This document shows, piece after piece, positions 9,216 through 18,708 of a stretch of 64,000 nucleotides of DNA. Under the pieces are notes generated by a model that saw only the letters and a program-made list of their open reading frames with translations, was not told where the DNA came from and did not search any database. Numbering within the stretch: position 1 is the stretch's first letter; each line of letters starts with the position of its first letter. A program made the translations under genes and the position numbers. Source of the stretch: an uncultured Pelagibacteraceae bacterium (GTDB lineage: Bacteria; Pseudomonadota; Alphaproteobacteria; Pelagibacterales; Pelagibacteraceae); the NCBI GenBank assembly GCA_902576045.1, contig CACGTU010000003.1:17749-81748 (forward strand), in the 5' to 3' direction.

Positions 9216-9902
9216 TCAAGATATATTATTCATCTCGTAAAATTTTTTTACCCTTCCCATAAATAAATTTTGATACATTTCTAATTCGGCCCCTTCAATT
9301 TTAAATTCTTGAAATAAATTGTCTTTAGTACATAGAAGTATTATTCCTGCTTTCATTTTTGTTTGATGTACTACATCGTGAGCTAAAGTGTATGCTCCAA
9401 GTTGTAAAAAATAATCTTGAATATAATCAACTTTTTTTGGTTTATTTGCTTGTTTAAAATCTACAACAACATCTTTTCCTTCATAAAAACCAATAAGGTC
9501 TGCAGTCCCTGCATATTGTTCGGGGTAATAAAGTGTTTCCTCCATACCATAAATTTCATGTAATCTTCCTTTGATTCCTTTTTCAATTATTTCTTTTGCC
9601 ATATTTTTATATTGTTCATTCGTTTCAAAAAAACTTTCGTTAATTCTTCCTCTTAAAAAATCTTCAATGTATGAATGCATTGATGTGCCTCTGGTTGAAG
9701 CTTCGGTTTTTATTCTATTAGCTTCTTTGTGACCAACTCTTTCTTTCCAATTTGCAAGAGCCGCTTTTTCTTCCTCAGATTTGGTAGCACTTAAAATAGT
9801 TGTTACACTTGGTAATTTTTCATCTCCAAATAAATATTTTCTATATCCATTCTCTATTGATCTTGATGACTTTGGGTAAGTATATTTATTATTCCACTCC
9901 AT
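9216..9902 (-). CDS. PD-(D/E)XK nuclease, MGME1/phage-exonuclease-like
   Basis: LPSVTTIL, GTSMHSYIEDFL, YAGTADLIGFYEGKDVVVDFKQANKPK, QLGAYTLAH. Confidence 0.75.
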   Translation of the reverse strand: MEWNNKYTYPKSSRSIENGYRKYLFGDEKLPSVTTILSATKSEEEKAALANWKERVGHKEANRIKTEASTRGTSMHSYIEDFLRGRINESFFETNEQYKNMAKEIIEKGIKGRLHEIYGMEETLYYPEQYAGTADLIGFYEGKDVVVDFKQANKPKKVDYIQDYFLQLGAYTLAHDVVHQTKMKAGIILLCTKDNLFQEFKIEGAELEMYQNLFMGRVKKFYEMNNIS

Positions 9903-9939
9903 TAAATTTCTTATATTTAGATTTAAACTAAAAATGAAA

Positions 9940-11034
9940 CTAATTTTTGAGTTGTTTTGGATGGTTCTCTAGTCTTTCAACATTTTCAGTTTTTATAGCT
10001 TTTTCTATTTGTTCAGGATCTTTAATGTTTTCTAGTGTTCTTGTAATTGATCTTGCATCCGTTCCAAATTTATCAACTACAGTCATTGCTTCTTCTAATT
10101 TTTTTCTTAGTGAGATTATATTATCAAAATGTTTAGCAAATCTTGTACTTATTGTTTTTAAATGATTATAAATTTCAGTTGCACCCTTTTGGACTTTTAG
10201 AGATTGAAAACCCATATGAAGAGATTGAAGATATGCTGAGAGTGTATTTGGTCCACAAATTACAACTTTATATTTTTTCATTAGTTCTTGAGTTAATAAC
10301 TCTTTAGTACTTGGATCTTGATATTCAGTTAACTCTTTATACAAACTTTCGGTAGGAGCATATACAATTGCAAAATCTGTTGTTTTCGGTGGAACAATAT
10401 ATTTTTCATTCACACTTTTTGCTTTTGCTTTAAATGCGGATGCTAGTTTTGTTTTAGCATCTGCGACTGCTTTTTTATCATCTGCATCATAACCATCTGT
10501 AATTGCTTTATATTTTTCAACTGGAAAATAGGAATCTACTGGAACCAAAACATCTCCTTGAAGTTTAATTGCAAATTCAACATTCTCGCTGGTACTCTCC
10601 TTCATCTTCACATTTGTCATAAATTGTGAGGCTGGCAATAAATCTTTTATCAAAGCATCCAAACTAAATTCTGCCAAAACTCCATATTTCTTCACACCTG
10701 CTAAGATTTTAGTTATTCCTTCTTGGCTTTGATTTAATAATTGTACTTGCTGATTAAAATTTCCAACTTTTTCATCCACTTTTGTTAGTGCTTCGGTCAT
10801 GTCTTTTGTAACACCAGTTGACAGGTTATTAAATGAGGTCGACATTGCACCAAGTGAGCTATTAATAGTAGAATTAAGCGTATCTTTTAAACTTGAAATT
10901 TCTGATTTTAGATTTGCAATTTCCTCTGCTTCCTTTTTTTGATCTTTTTTTTGGTTAGATTTCAAAATTATGAACAGTATTGCTAAAGCAACACCAAATA
11001 TTAAAACTAGAATAATTAATAAAATTACATCCAT
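9940..11034 (-). CDS. rmuC: DNA recombination protein RmuC family
   Basis: N-terminal TM and coiled coil; PVDSYFPVEKY; FAIVYAPTESLYKE; VVICGPNTLSAYLQSLHMGF. Confidence 0.9.
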   Translation of the reverse strand: MDVILLIILVLIFGVALAILFIILKSNQKKDQKKEAEEIANLKSEISSLKDTLNSTINSSLGAMSTSFNNLSTGVTKDMTEALTKVDEKVGNFNQQVQLLNQSQEGITKILAGVKKYGVLAEFSLDALIKDLLPASQFMTNVKMKESTSENVEFAIKLQGDVLVPVDSYFPVEKYKAITDGYDADDKKAVADAKTKLASAFKAKAKSVNEKYIVPPKTTDFAIVYAPTESLYKELTEYQDPSTKELLTQELMKKYKVVICGPNTLSAYLQSLHMGFQSLKVQKGATEIYNHLKTISTRFAKHFDNIISLRKKLEEAMTVVDKFGTDARSITRTLENIKDPEQIEKAIKTENVERLENHPKQLKN

Positions 11035-11072
11035 GATTCGTAAGTAGTTATTAATAATTAGACTAAAGTTTT

Positions 11073-11750
11073 TTATTTTGAAATCAAATTAATAACTTTT
11101 TTAATTCCCTTAATTTTCACACTTTTTTTAGATATCATTAAACAAGCTTGAGATTTTAAAATTTCACCATCTTTAAGAATTCTAAGATTATTAGCCCTTA
11201 AAGTTTCACCAGTTGAAGTTATGTCTGTTATGATTTCAGAAGATCCTGTAAATGGATAAATTTCTGTTGCACCAAGACTTTTAACTAACTTAAATTGAGT
11301 TACACCTCTTTGAAATAGAAATTCTCTGGTTAAGTTAGGATATTTAGTTGCAACTCTTAATCTACTTTTCTTTTTATCTTTGAACTCAAAAGCTATTTCT
11401 TCTAAATCAGCTAATGTCTGAACATCAATCCAATCATCAGGAACAGCTATTACTAATGTTGCATTGCCAAAATTATATTTTTTTTTAACTAAGATTTGTT
11501 TTTGAATATTAATTTCACTTTCTTTCAGTAAATCATAGCCTGAGAAACCAATATCTAGAGATCCATCTCCTAATCTTTCTACAATTTCTCTTGCATGCAG
11601 GTAAGTAACATTAATATTTTTAAATCCTTTAATATAACCAAATAAATCTCTCTCTCCTCGCTCAGATAAAAGTTTTAATTTTTTTTTTGAAAAAACTTTT
11701 AAAACATCTTTTCTTAATCTTCCCTTGCTTGGTATTCCAATATTAATCAT
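11073..11750 (-). CDS. hisG: ATP phosphoribosyltransferase, short form
   Basis: GIPSKGRL, DIGFSGYDLL; next to hisZ. Confidence 0.92.
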   Translation of the reverse strand: MINIGIPSKGRLRKDVLKVFSKKKLKLLSERGERDLFGYIKGFKNINVTYLHAREIVERLGDGSLDIGFSGYDLLKESEINIQKQILVKKKYNFGNATLVIAVPDDWIDVQTLADLEEIAFEFKDKKKSRLRVATKYPNLTREFLFQRGVTQFKLVKSLGATEIYPFTGSSEIITDITSTGETLRANNLRILKDGEILKSQACLMISKKSVKIKGIKKVINLISK

Positions 11751-12795
11751 TTAAATTTATTGCAGCTCCTACCGCTGGTATTTTTTTGTTTGATCCAAGA
11801 TCTCCAATTAAATTATCGTACCTACCACCATTGATAATATTTATATTTTTATATTTTTTTTTAATTTCAATTTTAAATACAAGGCCAGTATAATATTCCA
11901 GTTGCCTTCCAAATGAAGCCGAATATCTAATATTTAATTTTGAAACTTTGTTTTTAGTTATTGGAAAATAGTTATTCTCAACTCGTAAATTAATTTTATT
12001 TTTTTTAAAAAAATAATTTAATTTATTTGCTGCTTGATCTATTGAACATTTTATTTTGAGAAAATCTTTAATGATTTTTGCAACATTTTTTCCTTTTTTG
12101 GCTCTTCTTGGATCTTTTATTTTATTATTAAACCTCTCTAAAATTTCATTAACAGATCTTCCTGCAATCATTTTCAATTGATCTTGTTTAAGCATTTGTT
12201 GATATCTTTTTTTATCAATCTCAACAATTGTCGGATCAACATCGGAATTTGTTTCAAGACGTTTTAATAATTCATTAAAATAATTTTCTCTCCAAAAATG
12301 TCTTTGAAGTCTCAATCTCCATCTCTTTGGTATATCTAATTTATTCAAAAGAAGTTTGAATATCTCTACATTGCCGATAGTGAGACTTCCTGAAGTATAG
12401 TTAAATTTTGATAATGATTTAATAGCAGTTTCTAAAATTTTTTTATCATCTTCTTTTTCTTTTTTGGAACCAATGATTTCAAATCCGATCTGATTTCTTA
12501 TTATAGGATCTGTTCTGTTCAAGGTTTTCCTAAATGCTTGACCATTGTAAAATACTTTTCTAGTCCCTTTTGCTTTATCGTTTAAATATTTTAAACAGGA
12601 TGCAATCGTTAAGTCAGGTCTTAAACAAAGTTCATTTCCATTTTGATCATTAAAAGAGAATATAAATCTTCTAAAACTTTCACCTGATCTCTCCACAATA
12701 TGATTAGTTTCAATAACAGAATCTAATTCAATATATTTGAATCCTTTTGATCTTACAGATTTAAGAATATTTTCAGATAAGTTTTTTGATTTCAT
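11743..12795 (-). CDS. hisZ: ATP phosphoribosyltransferase regulatory subunit
   Basis: HisRS-like paralog without an anticodon-binding domain, between hisG and hisS. Confidence 0.88.
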   Translation of the reverse strand: MKSKNLSENILKSVRSKGFKYIELDSVIETNHIVERSGESFRRFIFSFNDQNGNELCLRPDLTIASCLKYLNDKAKGTRKVFYNGQAFRKTLNRTDPIIRNQIGFEIIGSKKEKEDDKKILETAIKSLSKFNYTSGSLTIGNVEIFKLLLNKLDIPKRWRLRLQRHFWRENYFNELLKRLETNSDVDPTIVEIDKKRYQQMLKQDQLKMIAGRSVNEILERFNNKIKDPRRAKKGKNVAKIIKDFLKIKCSIDQAANKLNYFFKKNKINLRVENNYFPITKNKVSKLNIRYSASFGRQLEYYTGLVFKIEIKKKYKNINIINGGRYDNLIGDLGSNKKIPAVGAAINLND

Positions 12796-14161
12796 TTATA
12801 AGTTCATTTCTACTTATTAAAAGCTGATCGTTTTCTTTTGAAGAATTTAGTTTTTTTATTGTTAGCTTTTCATCTTTAAACTCGTTTTCACCACAAATAA
12901 TTGATAAATCTAATTTTTTTCTATCGGCATACTGAAGTTGTTTTTTAAGATTTTTGTTTTGATCTAAATATATTTCTGCAGGAATATTGTTATTTCTTAA
13001 TTCATTTACTATTTCATAATATTTTTGAATAAATTTTTTATCTAAAATACATACTAATACTGGTTTAGTTTTATTTACTTTAATTTTTCCTAATTGATTA
13101 ACAGCATATAAAAGTCTGTCTATGCCGATAGACATTCCGCTCCCTTTGTAATCAGCACCTTTAAATCTTGCAATTAAGTTGTCATAACGCCCACCACTTG
13201 CAACGCTACCAATATTTATTTCTTTACCTTTCGCATTTGTTACCTTGAAGTTTAGATTAGTCTCAACCAAGAACCCTGTATAATAGCTAAGACCCCTAAT
13301 TTTTGTAACATCAATACTAATTGAATCTTGATTGTTTCCAAAAGATAATACCTCAAATAACTCCTCTAATTCATTAATTCCTTCAATTGATAATTCATTT
13401 TTAAGATTAAATTTTAAATCTTTTATCTCTTTTAAATTAAGAAAATTTATTATTTCTAAAACTTGATTATCTGATAGATCACAACCTTTAGTGAAAGCAC
13501 CAGATTGATCTTCCCTTCCCTTTTTAAGCAATTCTTCTACACCTTTAATTCCTAACCTATCTAATTTATCTATCGATTTTAGAACTTTGTATTGTTTATT
13601 TTCTTCAATTTTAAGATCATTAATTAAACCCTGAAGAATTTTTTTATTTGAAACATTGATAGTGAACTGTTTATCAGTAAGCCCAATTTTTTTAAATGAC
13701 TCGCTAATAATATTGCATATTTCTGCATCAGCCTGTGATGGGTTTACATCTCCAATTATATCAGCATCTAACTGAGCAAATGAACGGAACCTTGCGCTAT
13801 CTGCCTTTTCTTGTCTAAATACATTTCCATAAGCAAACCTTTTATAAGGAAATACTAAATTTCTAAAATTCTCTGCACAAAAGCGAGCTAAAGGAGCACT
13901 TAAATCATACCTTAATGTTAAAGACTCTTTTTCATTCACAAATGAAAAAACATCACTCATTGGGTTGGTTTCGTCTTCTGCTAGAAATGAACCTATATTT
14001 TCGCTCTTTTCAAATTCTGGGGTCTCTAATTGCTCGAAACTATAATTAATAAATACGTCTTTTATAGTATCTACTAATTTATTCTTAAGATTTAGTTCAT
14101 CACCCCAACGATCTTTGAAACCTTTAGGTAAAGAGGCTTGAAGTTTTTTTTCTTTATTCAT
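12773..14161 (-). CDS. hisS: Histidyl-tRNA synthetase
   Basis: PKGFKDRWGDE, LTLRYDLSAPLARF, GMSIGIDRL; true start likely ATG at 14161 because the longer ORF runs through tRNA-His. Confidence 0.93.
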   Translation of the reverse strand: MNKEKKLQASLPKGFKDRWGDELNLKNKLVDTIKDVFINYSFEQLETPEFEKSENIGSFLAEDETNPMSDVFSFVNEKESLTLRYDLSAPLARFCAENFRNLVFPYKRFAYGNVFRQEKADSARFRSFAQLDADIIGDVNPSQADAEICNIISESFKKIGLTDKQFTINVSNKKILQGLINDLKIEENKQYKVLKSIDKLDRLGIKGVEELLKKGREDQSGAFTKGCDLSDNQVLEIINFLNLKEIKDLKFNLKNELSIEGINELEELFEVLSFGNNQDSISIDVTKIRGLSYYTGFLVETNLNFKVTNAKGKEINIGSVASGGRYDNLIARFKGADYKGSGMSIGIDRLLYAVNQLGKIKVNKTKPVLVCILDKKFIQKYYEIVNELRNNNIPAEIYLDQNKNLKKQLQYADRKKLDLSIICGENEFKDEKLTIKKLNSSKENDQLLISRNELINEIKKLI

Positions 14162-14165
14162 TTTT

Positions 14166-14242
14166 TGGTACACGGGGACAGATTCGAACTGTCGACCTTC
14201 GGTTCCACAAACCGCTGCTCTAACCAACTGAGCTACCCGTGC
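14166..14242 (-). tRNA. tRNA-His(GTG)
   Basis: Cloverleaf gcacgggtagctcagttggttagagcagcggtttgtggaaccgaaggtcgacagttcgaatctgtccccgtgtacca; encoded CCA. Confidence 0.93.
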
Positions 14243-14300
14243 TCCTTTTTATTGTTTTATACTAATTGTGGAAAAAATTAAATTTATAAATAATTAAATA

Positions 14301-14455
14301 GCTAGCGTGCAGCCAGCATGGAAATGATGTCTGTGTGTACTTCTAGATGTTTCAGTTTTTTTAATCATCGGTGAGTGGTTTAGCATTTTAAATCTAAAAT
14401 GCAATACTGAATTGTATAGGAATAAAAATGCTAATTTAGCAATCTATCCCTATAC
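14301..14455 (-). other. Serial hairpins in cspA/tRNA-His intergenic region; candidate structured RNA
   Basis: gctagc-gtgca-gccagc (14301-14317), gcatttta-aatc-taaaatgc (14383-14402), gtatagg...cctatac (14414-14455) with inner gctaa-t-ttagc. Confidence 0.4.
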
Positions 14456-14479
14456 AAATGTTTTAAATGAAATAAATTT

Positions 14480-14692
14480 TTAAGAAATTTTCTTTAAATT
14501 TACTGCGCTTGGACCTTTGTCTCCGTCCTGAATTTCGAATTCTATTGCATCATTTTCATTCAAAAAACGAAGTCCTGCTTCACGAACTGCGCTCGCATGA
14601 ACGAAACAATCCTTTTCACCGTCTTCTCTTTCTATAAAACCGTAGCCCTTCTTACCGTTGAACCACTTAACTTTACCTTTTAATGTACTCAT
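14480..14692 (-). CDS. Cold shock protein
   Basis: [23 protein letters not shown]. Confidence 0.97.
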   Translation of the reverse strand: MSTLKGKVKWFNGKKGYGFIEREDGEKDCFVHASAVREAGLRFLNENDAIEFEIQDGDKGPSAVNLKKIS

Positions 14693-14821
14693 ACTTATAT
14701 TTTACTCTTTCTTATTAGTTTATTTACTCGCTAATTAAATTAGCAGTCGCTGAGTATAAGAAATTGCCAGATATAGCAAGATTATATTTAGTCTGGATTT
14801 ATTTATTTTACCACCAAGATG

Positions 14822-14897
14822 TGGTGGCTTCGGCGGGACTCGAACCAGCGACACAAGCCTTTTCAGGGCTCTGCTCTACCACCTGAGCTACGAAGCC
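14822..14897 (-). tRNA. tRNA-Phe(GAA)
   Basis: Cloverleaf ggcttcgtagctcaggtggtagagcagagccctgaaaaggcttgtgtcgctggttcgagtcccgccgaagccacca. Confidence 0.93.
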
Positions 14898-14903
14898 ATC
14901 ATT

Positions 14904-15119
14904 TTAAGATCTAAAAATTATCCTACCTTTAGATAAATCGTAGGGACTAACTTCTAATTTAACTCTGTCACCTTGTAAAACTCTGATACGGTTTTTTCTA
15001 AGTTTACCTGCAGTATGAGCGGTTACGTTGTGCCCATTGTCTAGCTTTACTCTAAACATTGCATTTGGAAGCAGGTCAGTTACGACGCCTTCAAATTCTA
15101 ACGTATCTTGTTTTCCCAA
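14904..15119 (-). CDS. infA: Translation initiation factor IF-1
   Basis: [42 protein letters not shown]. Confidence 0.97.
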   Translation of the reverse strand: MGKQDTLEFEGVVTDLLPNAMFRVKLDNGHNVTAHTAGKLRKNRIRVLQGDRVKLEVSPYDLSKGRIIFRS

Positions 15120-16385
15120 TTATTTACCTTTCATTCTAGATCTAATACTTTGAGCATGATTATCTAGATCTTCATACTCAGCGAGATGTGTAGCGGATTC
15201 TCCTAATTTCTCAATACCTTTTTTTGTAAGAGTTATATGGCTAATTTTTTTATAAAACTCACTTGAGTTTAATCCAGATGAAAACTTTGCAGAGCCTAAA
15301 GTTGGTAAAACATGGTTAGTACCAACATTATAATCTGAAACAGCCATTGGAGAATATTTTCCAATCATAATACTTCCTGCATTATAAATTTGATTTAAAT
15401 ACTTTTTATAATTAGACACATTAATTTCTAAGTGTTCAGGAGCTACTTCATTAATTGCTTCTATTATTTGCTTATCAGTTTGAGCTAATACAATTAATCC
15501 ATTATTTTTCAAACTTTTTAAAACAACAGTCTTTCTCTGAACTTTTTGTATCCTGCCTTTAATTTCAAGATTAAATTTATTTACTAATTTTTTATCTTTT
15601 GTAATTAAAACACATTGTGAGTTAATGTCATGCTCTGCTTGACCAATCATGGATGTTATGACTTGATTTAGATCAGTTTTTCCATCTGCTAATACACAAA
15701 TTTCACTAGGCCCAGCTACCATTCCCTCTGTTCCTACATCACCGAAAACTTCACGTTTGCTTCTTGCAACATATATATTTCCAGGCCCAACAATTTTGTT
15801 CACTTTTTGAATATATGCTAAACTCGCTATAGCTTGTGCTCCTCCCATTGAATAGATTTCCTTAATTCCAACTTTTTTAGCTGCATAAAGAACAGCAGGA
15901 TTAAGTTTTCCATCAAGTTTTGGGTTAGCTAAAACAATTCTTTTAACACCTGAAATTTTTGCAGGCACTGCATTCATTAATAACGTAGATGGTAAATTAG
16001 CTGGAACATAAATTCCCACTGACTGTAAAGGCACATGCTTATATTCAAGTTTATTTTTTAAATTATCTACATATTTAATGTCTTTTGGTTTTTGTAGTGA
16101 ATGAAACTTAAAAATTCTATTATAGGCTAAATCGATACTTGTTTTAATCTTGGGGTTTAATGCTCTTATTGCTTTGTTTACTTTATCCTTTGAAGGAACT
16201 ATCTCTCTATTTTTACTAAATTTTTTCTCATACTTTAAAAGAGCTTTTTTCCCATTTTTTCTTATATCTTTTATAATTATTGGGACTATTGATGTATCTA
16301 CCTCTTTTCCATATCTTCTTTTATCTAAAAAAGATTGTAGTTCTCTTTTATAATTTTTTTTCTTACAATTAATTACTTTTATCAT
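15120..16385 (-). CDS. hisD: Histidinol dehydrogenase
   Basis: GPGNIYVA, AGPSEI, QAEHD, EVAPEHLE, GTNHVLPT. Confidence 0.92.
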   Translation of the reverse strand: MIKVINCKKKNYKRELQSFLDKRRYGKEVDTSIVPIIIKDIRKNGKKALLKYEKKFSKNREIVPSKDKVNKAIRALNPKIKTSIDLAYNRIFKFHSLQKPKDIKYVDNLKNKLEYKHVPLQSVGIYVPANLPSTLLMNAVPAKISGVKRIVLANPKLDGKLNPAVLYAAKKVGIKEIYSMGGAQAIASLAYIQKVNKIVGPGNIYVARSKREVFGDVGTEGMVAGPSEICVLADGKTDLNQVITSMIGQAEHDINSQCVLITKDKKLVNKFNLEIKGRIQKVQRKTVVLKSLKNNGLIVLAQTDKQIIEAINEVAPEHLEINVSNYKKYLNQIYNAGSIMIGKYSPMAVSDYNVGTNHVLPTLGSAKFSSGLNSSEFYKKISHITLTKKGIEKLGESATHLAEYEDLDNHAQSIRSRMKGK

Positions 16386-16776
16386 TCTCTATTTTTTGGT
16401 CTTCCAATACTGCTTCTATAATTTCAGAAGTGAGTGTTATAAATCTATTTTTTGAAAATAATAGGGTTATTTCAAAATTATGTTCTCTTTTAAATAAATC
16501 TATTGCTAACAATTCAAGTTCTGTTTCTGGTTCATTTTGATCAATGTTTTTTGATTTAGTGGATTGAACAAATTCAAACTTTATAATGCTATTTATTATT
16601 TTGTTGTCATCTTCATTTTCTCTATCTTTTCTTAAAATTGAGATTAGAAATATTTTATTTGAAGGGAGGTATTTAATATCTGATATTTTTACTTTACCTT
16701 CAGAGCAACATGCAGATATCATTTGAAGATCTTCTGGAGATTGAGCAATAATTTTTTTTAAAAACTTTTTATCCAT
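16369..16776 (-). CDS. DUF2948-family protein
   Basis: Position between murA and hisD as remembered for alphaproteobacteria; SPEDLQMISACCSEGKVKISDIKYLP. Confidence 0.7.
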   Translation of the reverse strand: MDKKFLKKIIAQSPEDLQMISACCSEGKVKISDIKYLPSNKIFLISILRKDRENEDDNKIINSIIKFEFVQSTKSKNIDQNEPETELELLAIDLFKREHNFEITLLFSKNRFITLTSEIIEAVLEDQKIENDKSN

Positions 16777-18038
16777 TAAGATAATCTTTTTATTCTAACT
16801 CCTATTTTTTTCAGTTTATTTTCAATCCTTTCATACCCTCTGTCTAAATGGTATATTCTATTAATTACTGACCGCCCCTTTGAAATAATTGCAGCTAAAA
16901 CTAAAGCAACTGAAGCTCTTAAGTCACTGGACATTAACTCTGCCCCGGTAAACTCTGTATTGCCTTCCATAGTCGCTTTGTTATCTTTTATAACTATTTT
17001 TGCGCCTAATCTTCTTAACTCAGCGACATGCATAAATCTATTTTCAAAAATACTTTCAGTTATCGAGCTTCTTCCATTAGCTTTGCACATCAAAACCATA
17101 AACTGTGCTTGTAAATCAGTTGGAAAATTTGGATATTGTTTTGTAACTATACTATTTATACTTTTAATTTTTTGTGGTCCTTTAATCTTTATTTCGTTTT
17201 TACTCGTCTTTATTTTTGCACCAGATCTTTTTAATAGATTTAATTCCGTCTGGATCAATTTTGGATTAAAGTTTTTAATTGTCAGATCACCTTTTGTTAA
17301 AGTTGCTGCAACACAAAAAGTTCCTGTTTCTATTCTGTCTCCCATTACAGAATAACTGGTAGAGTTCAAAGAATTTACACCAATTATTTGACAAGTCCTT
17401 TTTCCAATCCATTTTATATTTGCACCTGCTGACTTAAGAAAATTTGTTAGATCCTTTATTTCAGGTTCAATCGCACAATTTTTTAATGTAGTTTTTCCTT
17501 GTGCTAGAGTGGCTGCAATAATTGAATTTTCTGTTGCTCCAACACTAATTTTTGAAAATTTAATTTTTGTGCCCTTTAGTTTTCCTTTTGAACTTGCATG
17601 AATATATCCTTTTTTAATTTCGTATTTCATTCCAAGTTTTTTAAGTGCACTTAAATGAAAATTTACTGGTCTTGCTCCGATTAAGCATCCTCCTGGTAAT
17701 GATGTTATGGATTTATGATATTTTGAAATTAAAGGTCCTAAAACCAATATACCTGCTCTCATGGTTTTAACTAGCGAGTAAGAAGCAAAATAATTTTGCT
17801 TTTTTGTTTTGTAAATTTTTACAGTTTTTTTATTTTTTGAGAATTTAATTTTTGAGCCAAGAGACTTTAGAAGATTTAACATTGTATCTATATCTCTAAC
17901 CCTTGGAAGATTTTCTATAACCACAGGTTTATCAAATAATAATGTTGAAGCTAAAATTGGTAATGCTGCGTTTTTTGAACCACTGATTGAGACTTGTCCC
18001 TTGACTTTACAAGGACCCGTAATCAAAAACTTGTCCAT
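16776..18038 (-). CDS. murA: UDP-N-acetylglucosamine 1-carboxyvinyltransferase
   Basis: SGSKNAALPILASTLL, PGGCLIGARPVN, YPNFPTDLQAQ, DLRASVALVLA. Confidence 0.96.
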   Translation of the reverse strand: MDKFLITGPCKVKGQVSISGSKNAALPILASTLLFDKPVVIENLPRVRDIDTMLNLLKSLGSKIKFSKNKKTVKIYKTKKQNYFASYSLVKTMRAGILVLGPLISKYHKSITSLPGGCLIGARPVNFHLSALKKLGMKYEIKKGYIHASSKGKLKGTKIKFSKISVGATENSIIAATLAQGKTTLKNCAIEPEIKDLTNFLKSAGANIKWIGKRTCQIIGVNSLNSTSYSVMGDRIETGTFCVAATLTKGDLTIKNFNPKLIQTELNLLKRSGAKIKTSKNEIKIKGPQKIKSINSIVTKQYPNFPTDLQAQFMVLMCKANGRSSITESIFENRFMHVAELRRLGAKIVIKDNKATMEGNTEFTGAELMSSDLRASVALVLAAIISKGRSVINRIYHLDRGYERIENKLKKIGVRIKRLS

Positions 18039-18039
18039 T

Positions 18040-18597
18040 TTATTTTATTTTTGCGACCTGAATAGTTGTTTGACCCTGATATTTTCCGTTCTTAGATTTA
18101 TATGTAGTTTCTGGTTCTGTCTCTGATTTAAAAAATAAAAACTGAGCTATTCCTTCATTAGAATAAATTTTTGCAGGATTAGGTGTTGTATTGCTTAGCT
18201 CTATAACAATATTGCCTTCAAACTCATTTTCAATTGGAGTTACATTACAAATAATGCCAGTCCTTGCGTAAGTACTTTTTCCTACGCATATGCATAACAC
18301 GTTGCTGGGAATTCTAAAATATTCAACTGTTTTTGCTAAAACAAAAGAATTAGGTGGAATTATGCAGTGGGGGCCTTTTCTTTCAATAAAATTTTCATCA
18401 GAGAAGTTTTTAGGGTCTACTAACGAACTATTTACATTTGTAAAAATTCTGTATTCATCTGAAATTCTGACATCATAACCCATACTACTTAATCCATAAG
18501 ATATTTTTCCCTCAGAAACTTGATGATCTAAAAACGGTTCGATCATATTGTGTTCTTTGCACATTTTCTTAATCCAAGTATCGGGTTGAATGGACAT
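18040..18597 (-). CDS. dcd: dCTP deaminase
   Basis: [39 protein letters not shown]. Confidence 0.95.
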   Translation of the reverse strand: MSIQPDTWIKKMCKEHNMIEPFLDHQVSEGKISYGLSSMGYDVRISDEYRIFTNVNSSLVDPKNFSDENFIERKGPHCIIPPNSFVLAKTVEYFRIPSNVLCICVGKSTYARTGIICNVTPIENEFEGNIVIELSNTTPNPAKIYSNEGIAQFLFFKSETEPETTYKSKNGKYQGQTTIQVAKIK

Positions 18598-18599
18598 AT

Positions 18600-18704
18600 C
18601 TATTTATTATTTTTCTTTTGTTTCTTTTGAAATATTTTTCTCTTTTTTAAATTCTTTTTTAATGCAATTTCAAGTTTACTAAGCTTATCCTTCTTAGAAT
18701 TCAT
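18600..18704 (-). CDS. Small lysine-rich hypothetical protein (34 aa)
   Basis: Manual translation [34 protein letters not shown]; 2-4 bp gaps to flanking co-directional genes; below ORF-track cutoff. Confidence 0.5.
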   Translation of the reverse strand: MNSKKDKLSKLEIALKKNLKKRKIFQKKQKKNNK

Positions 18705-18708
18705 TGAA

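Noticed and set aside
14162-14227. N-terminal extension of the hisS ORF (MVRAAVCGTEGRQFESVPVYQK)
   Set aside because: It is translated tRNA-His; the real start is the ATG at 14161.
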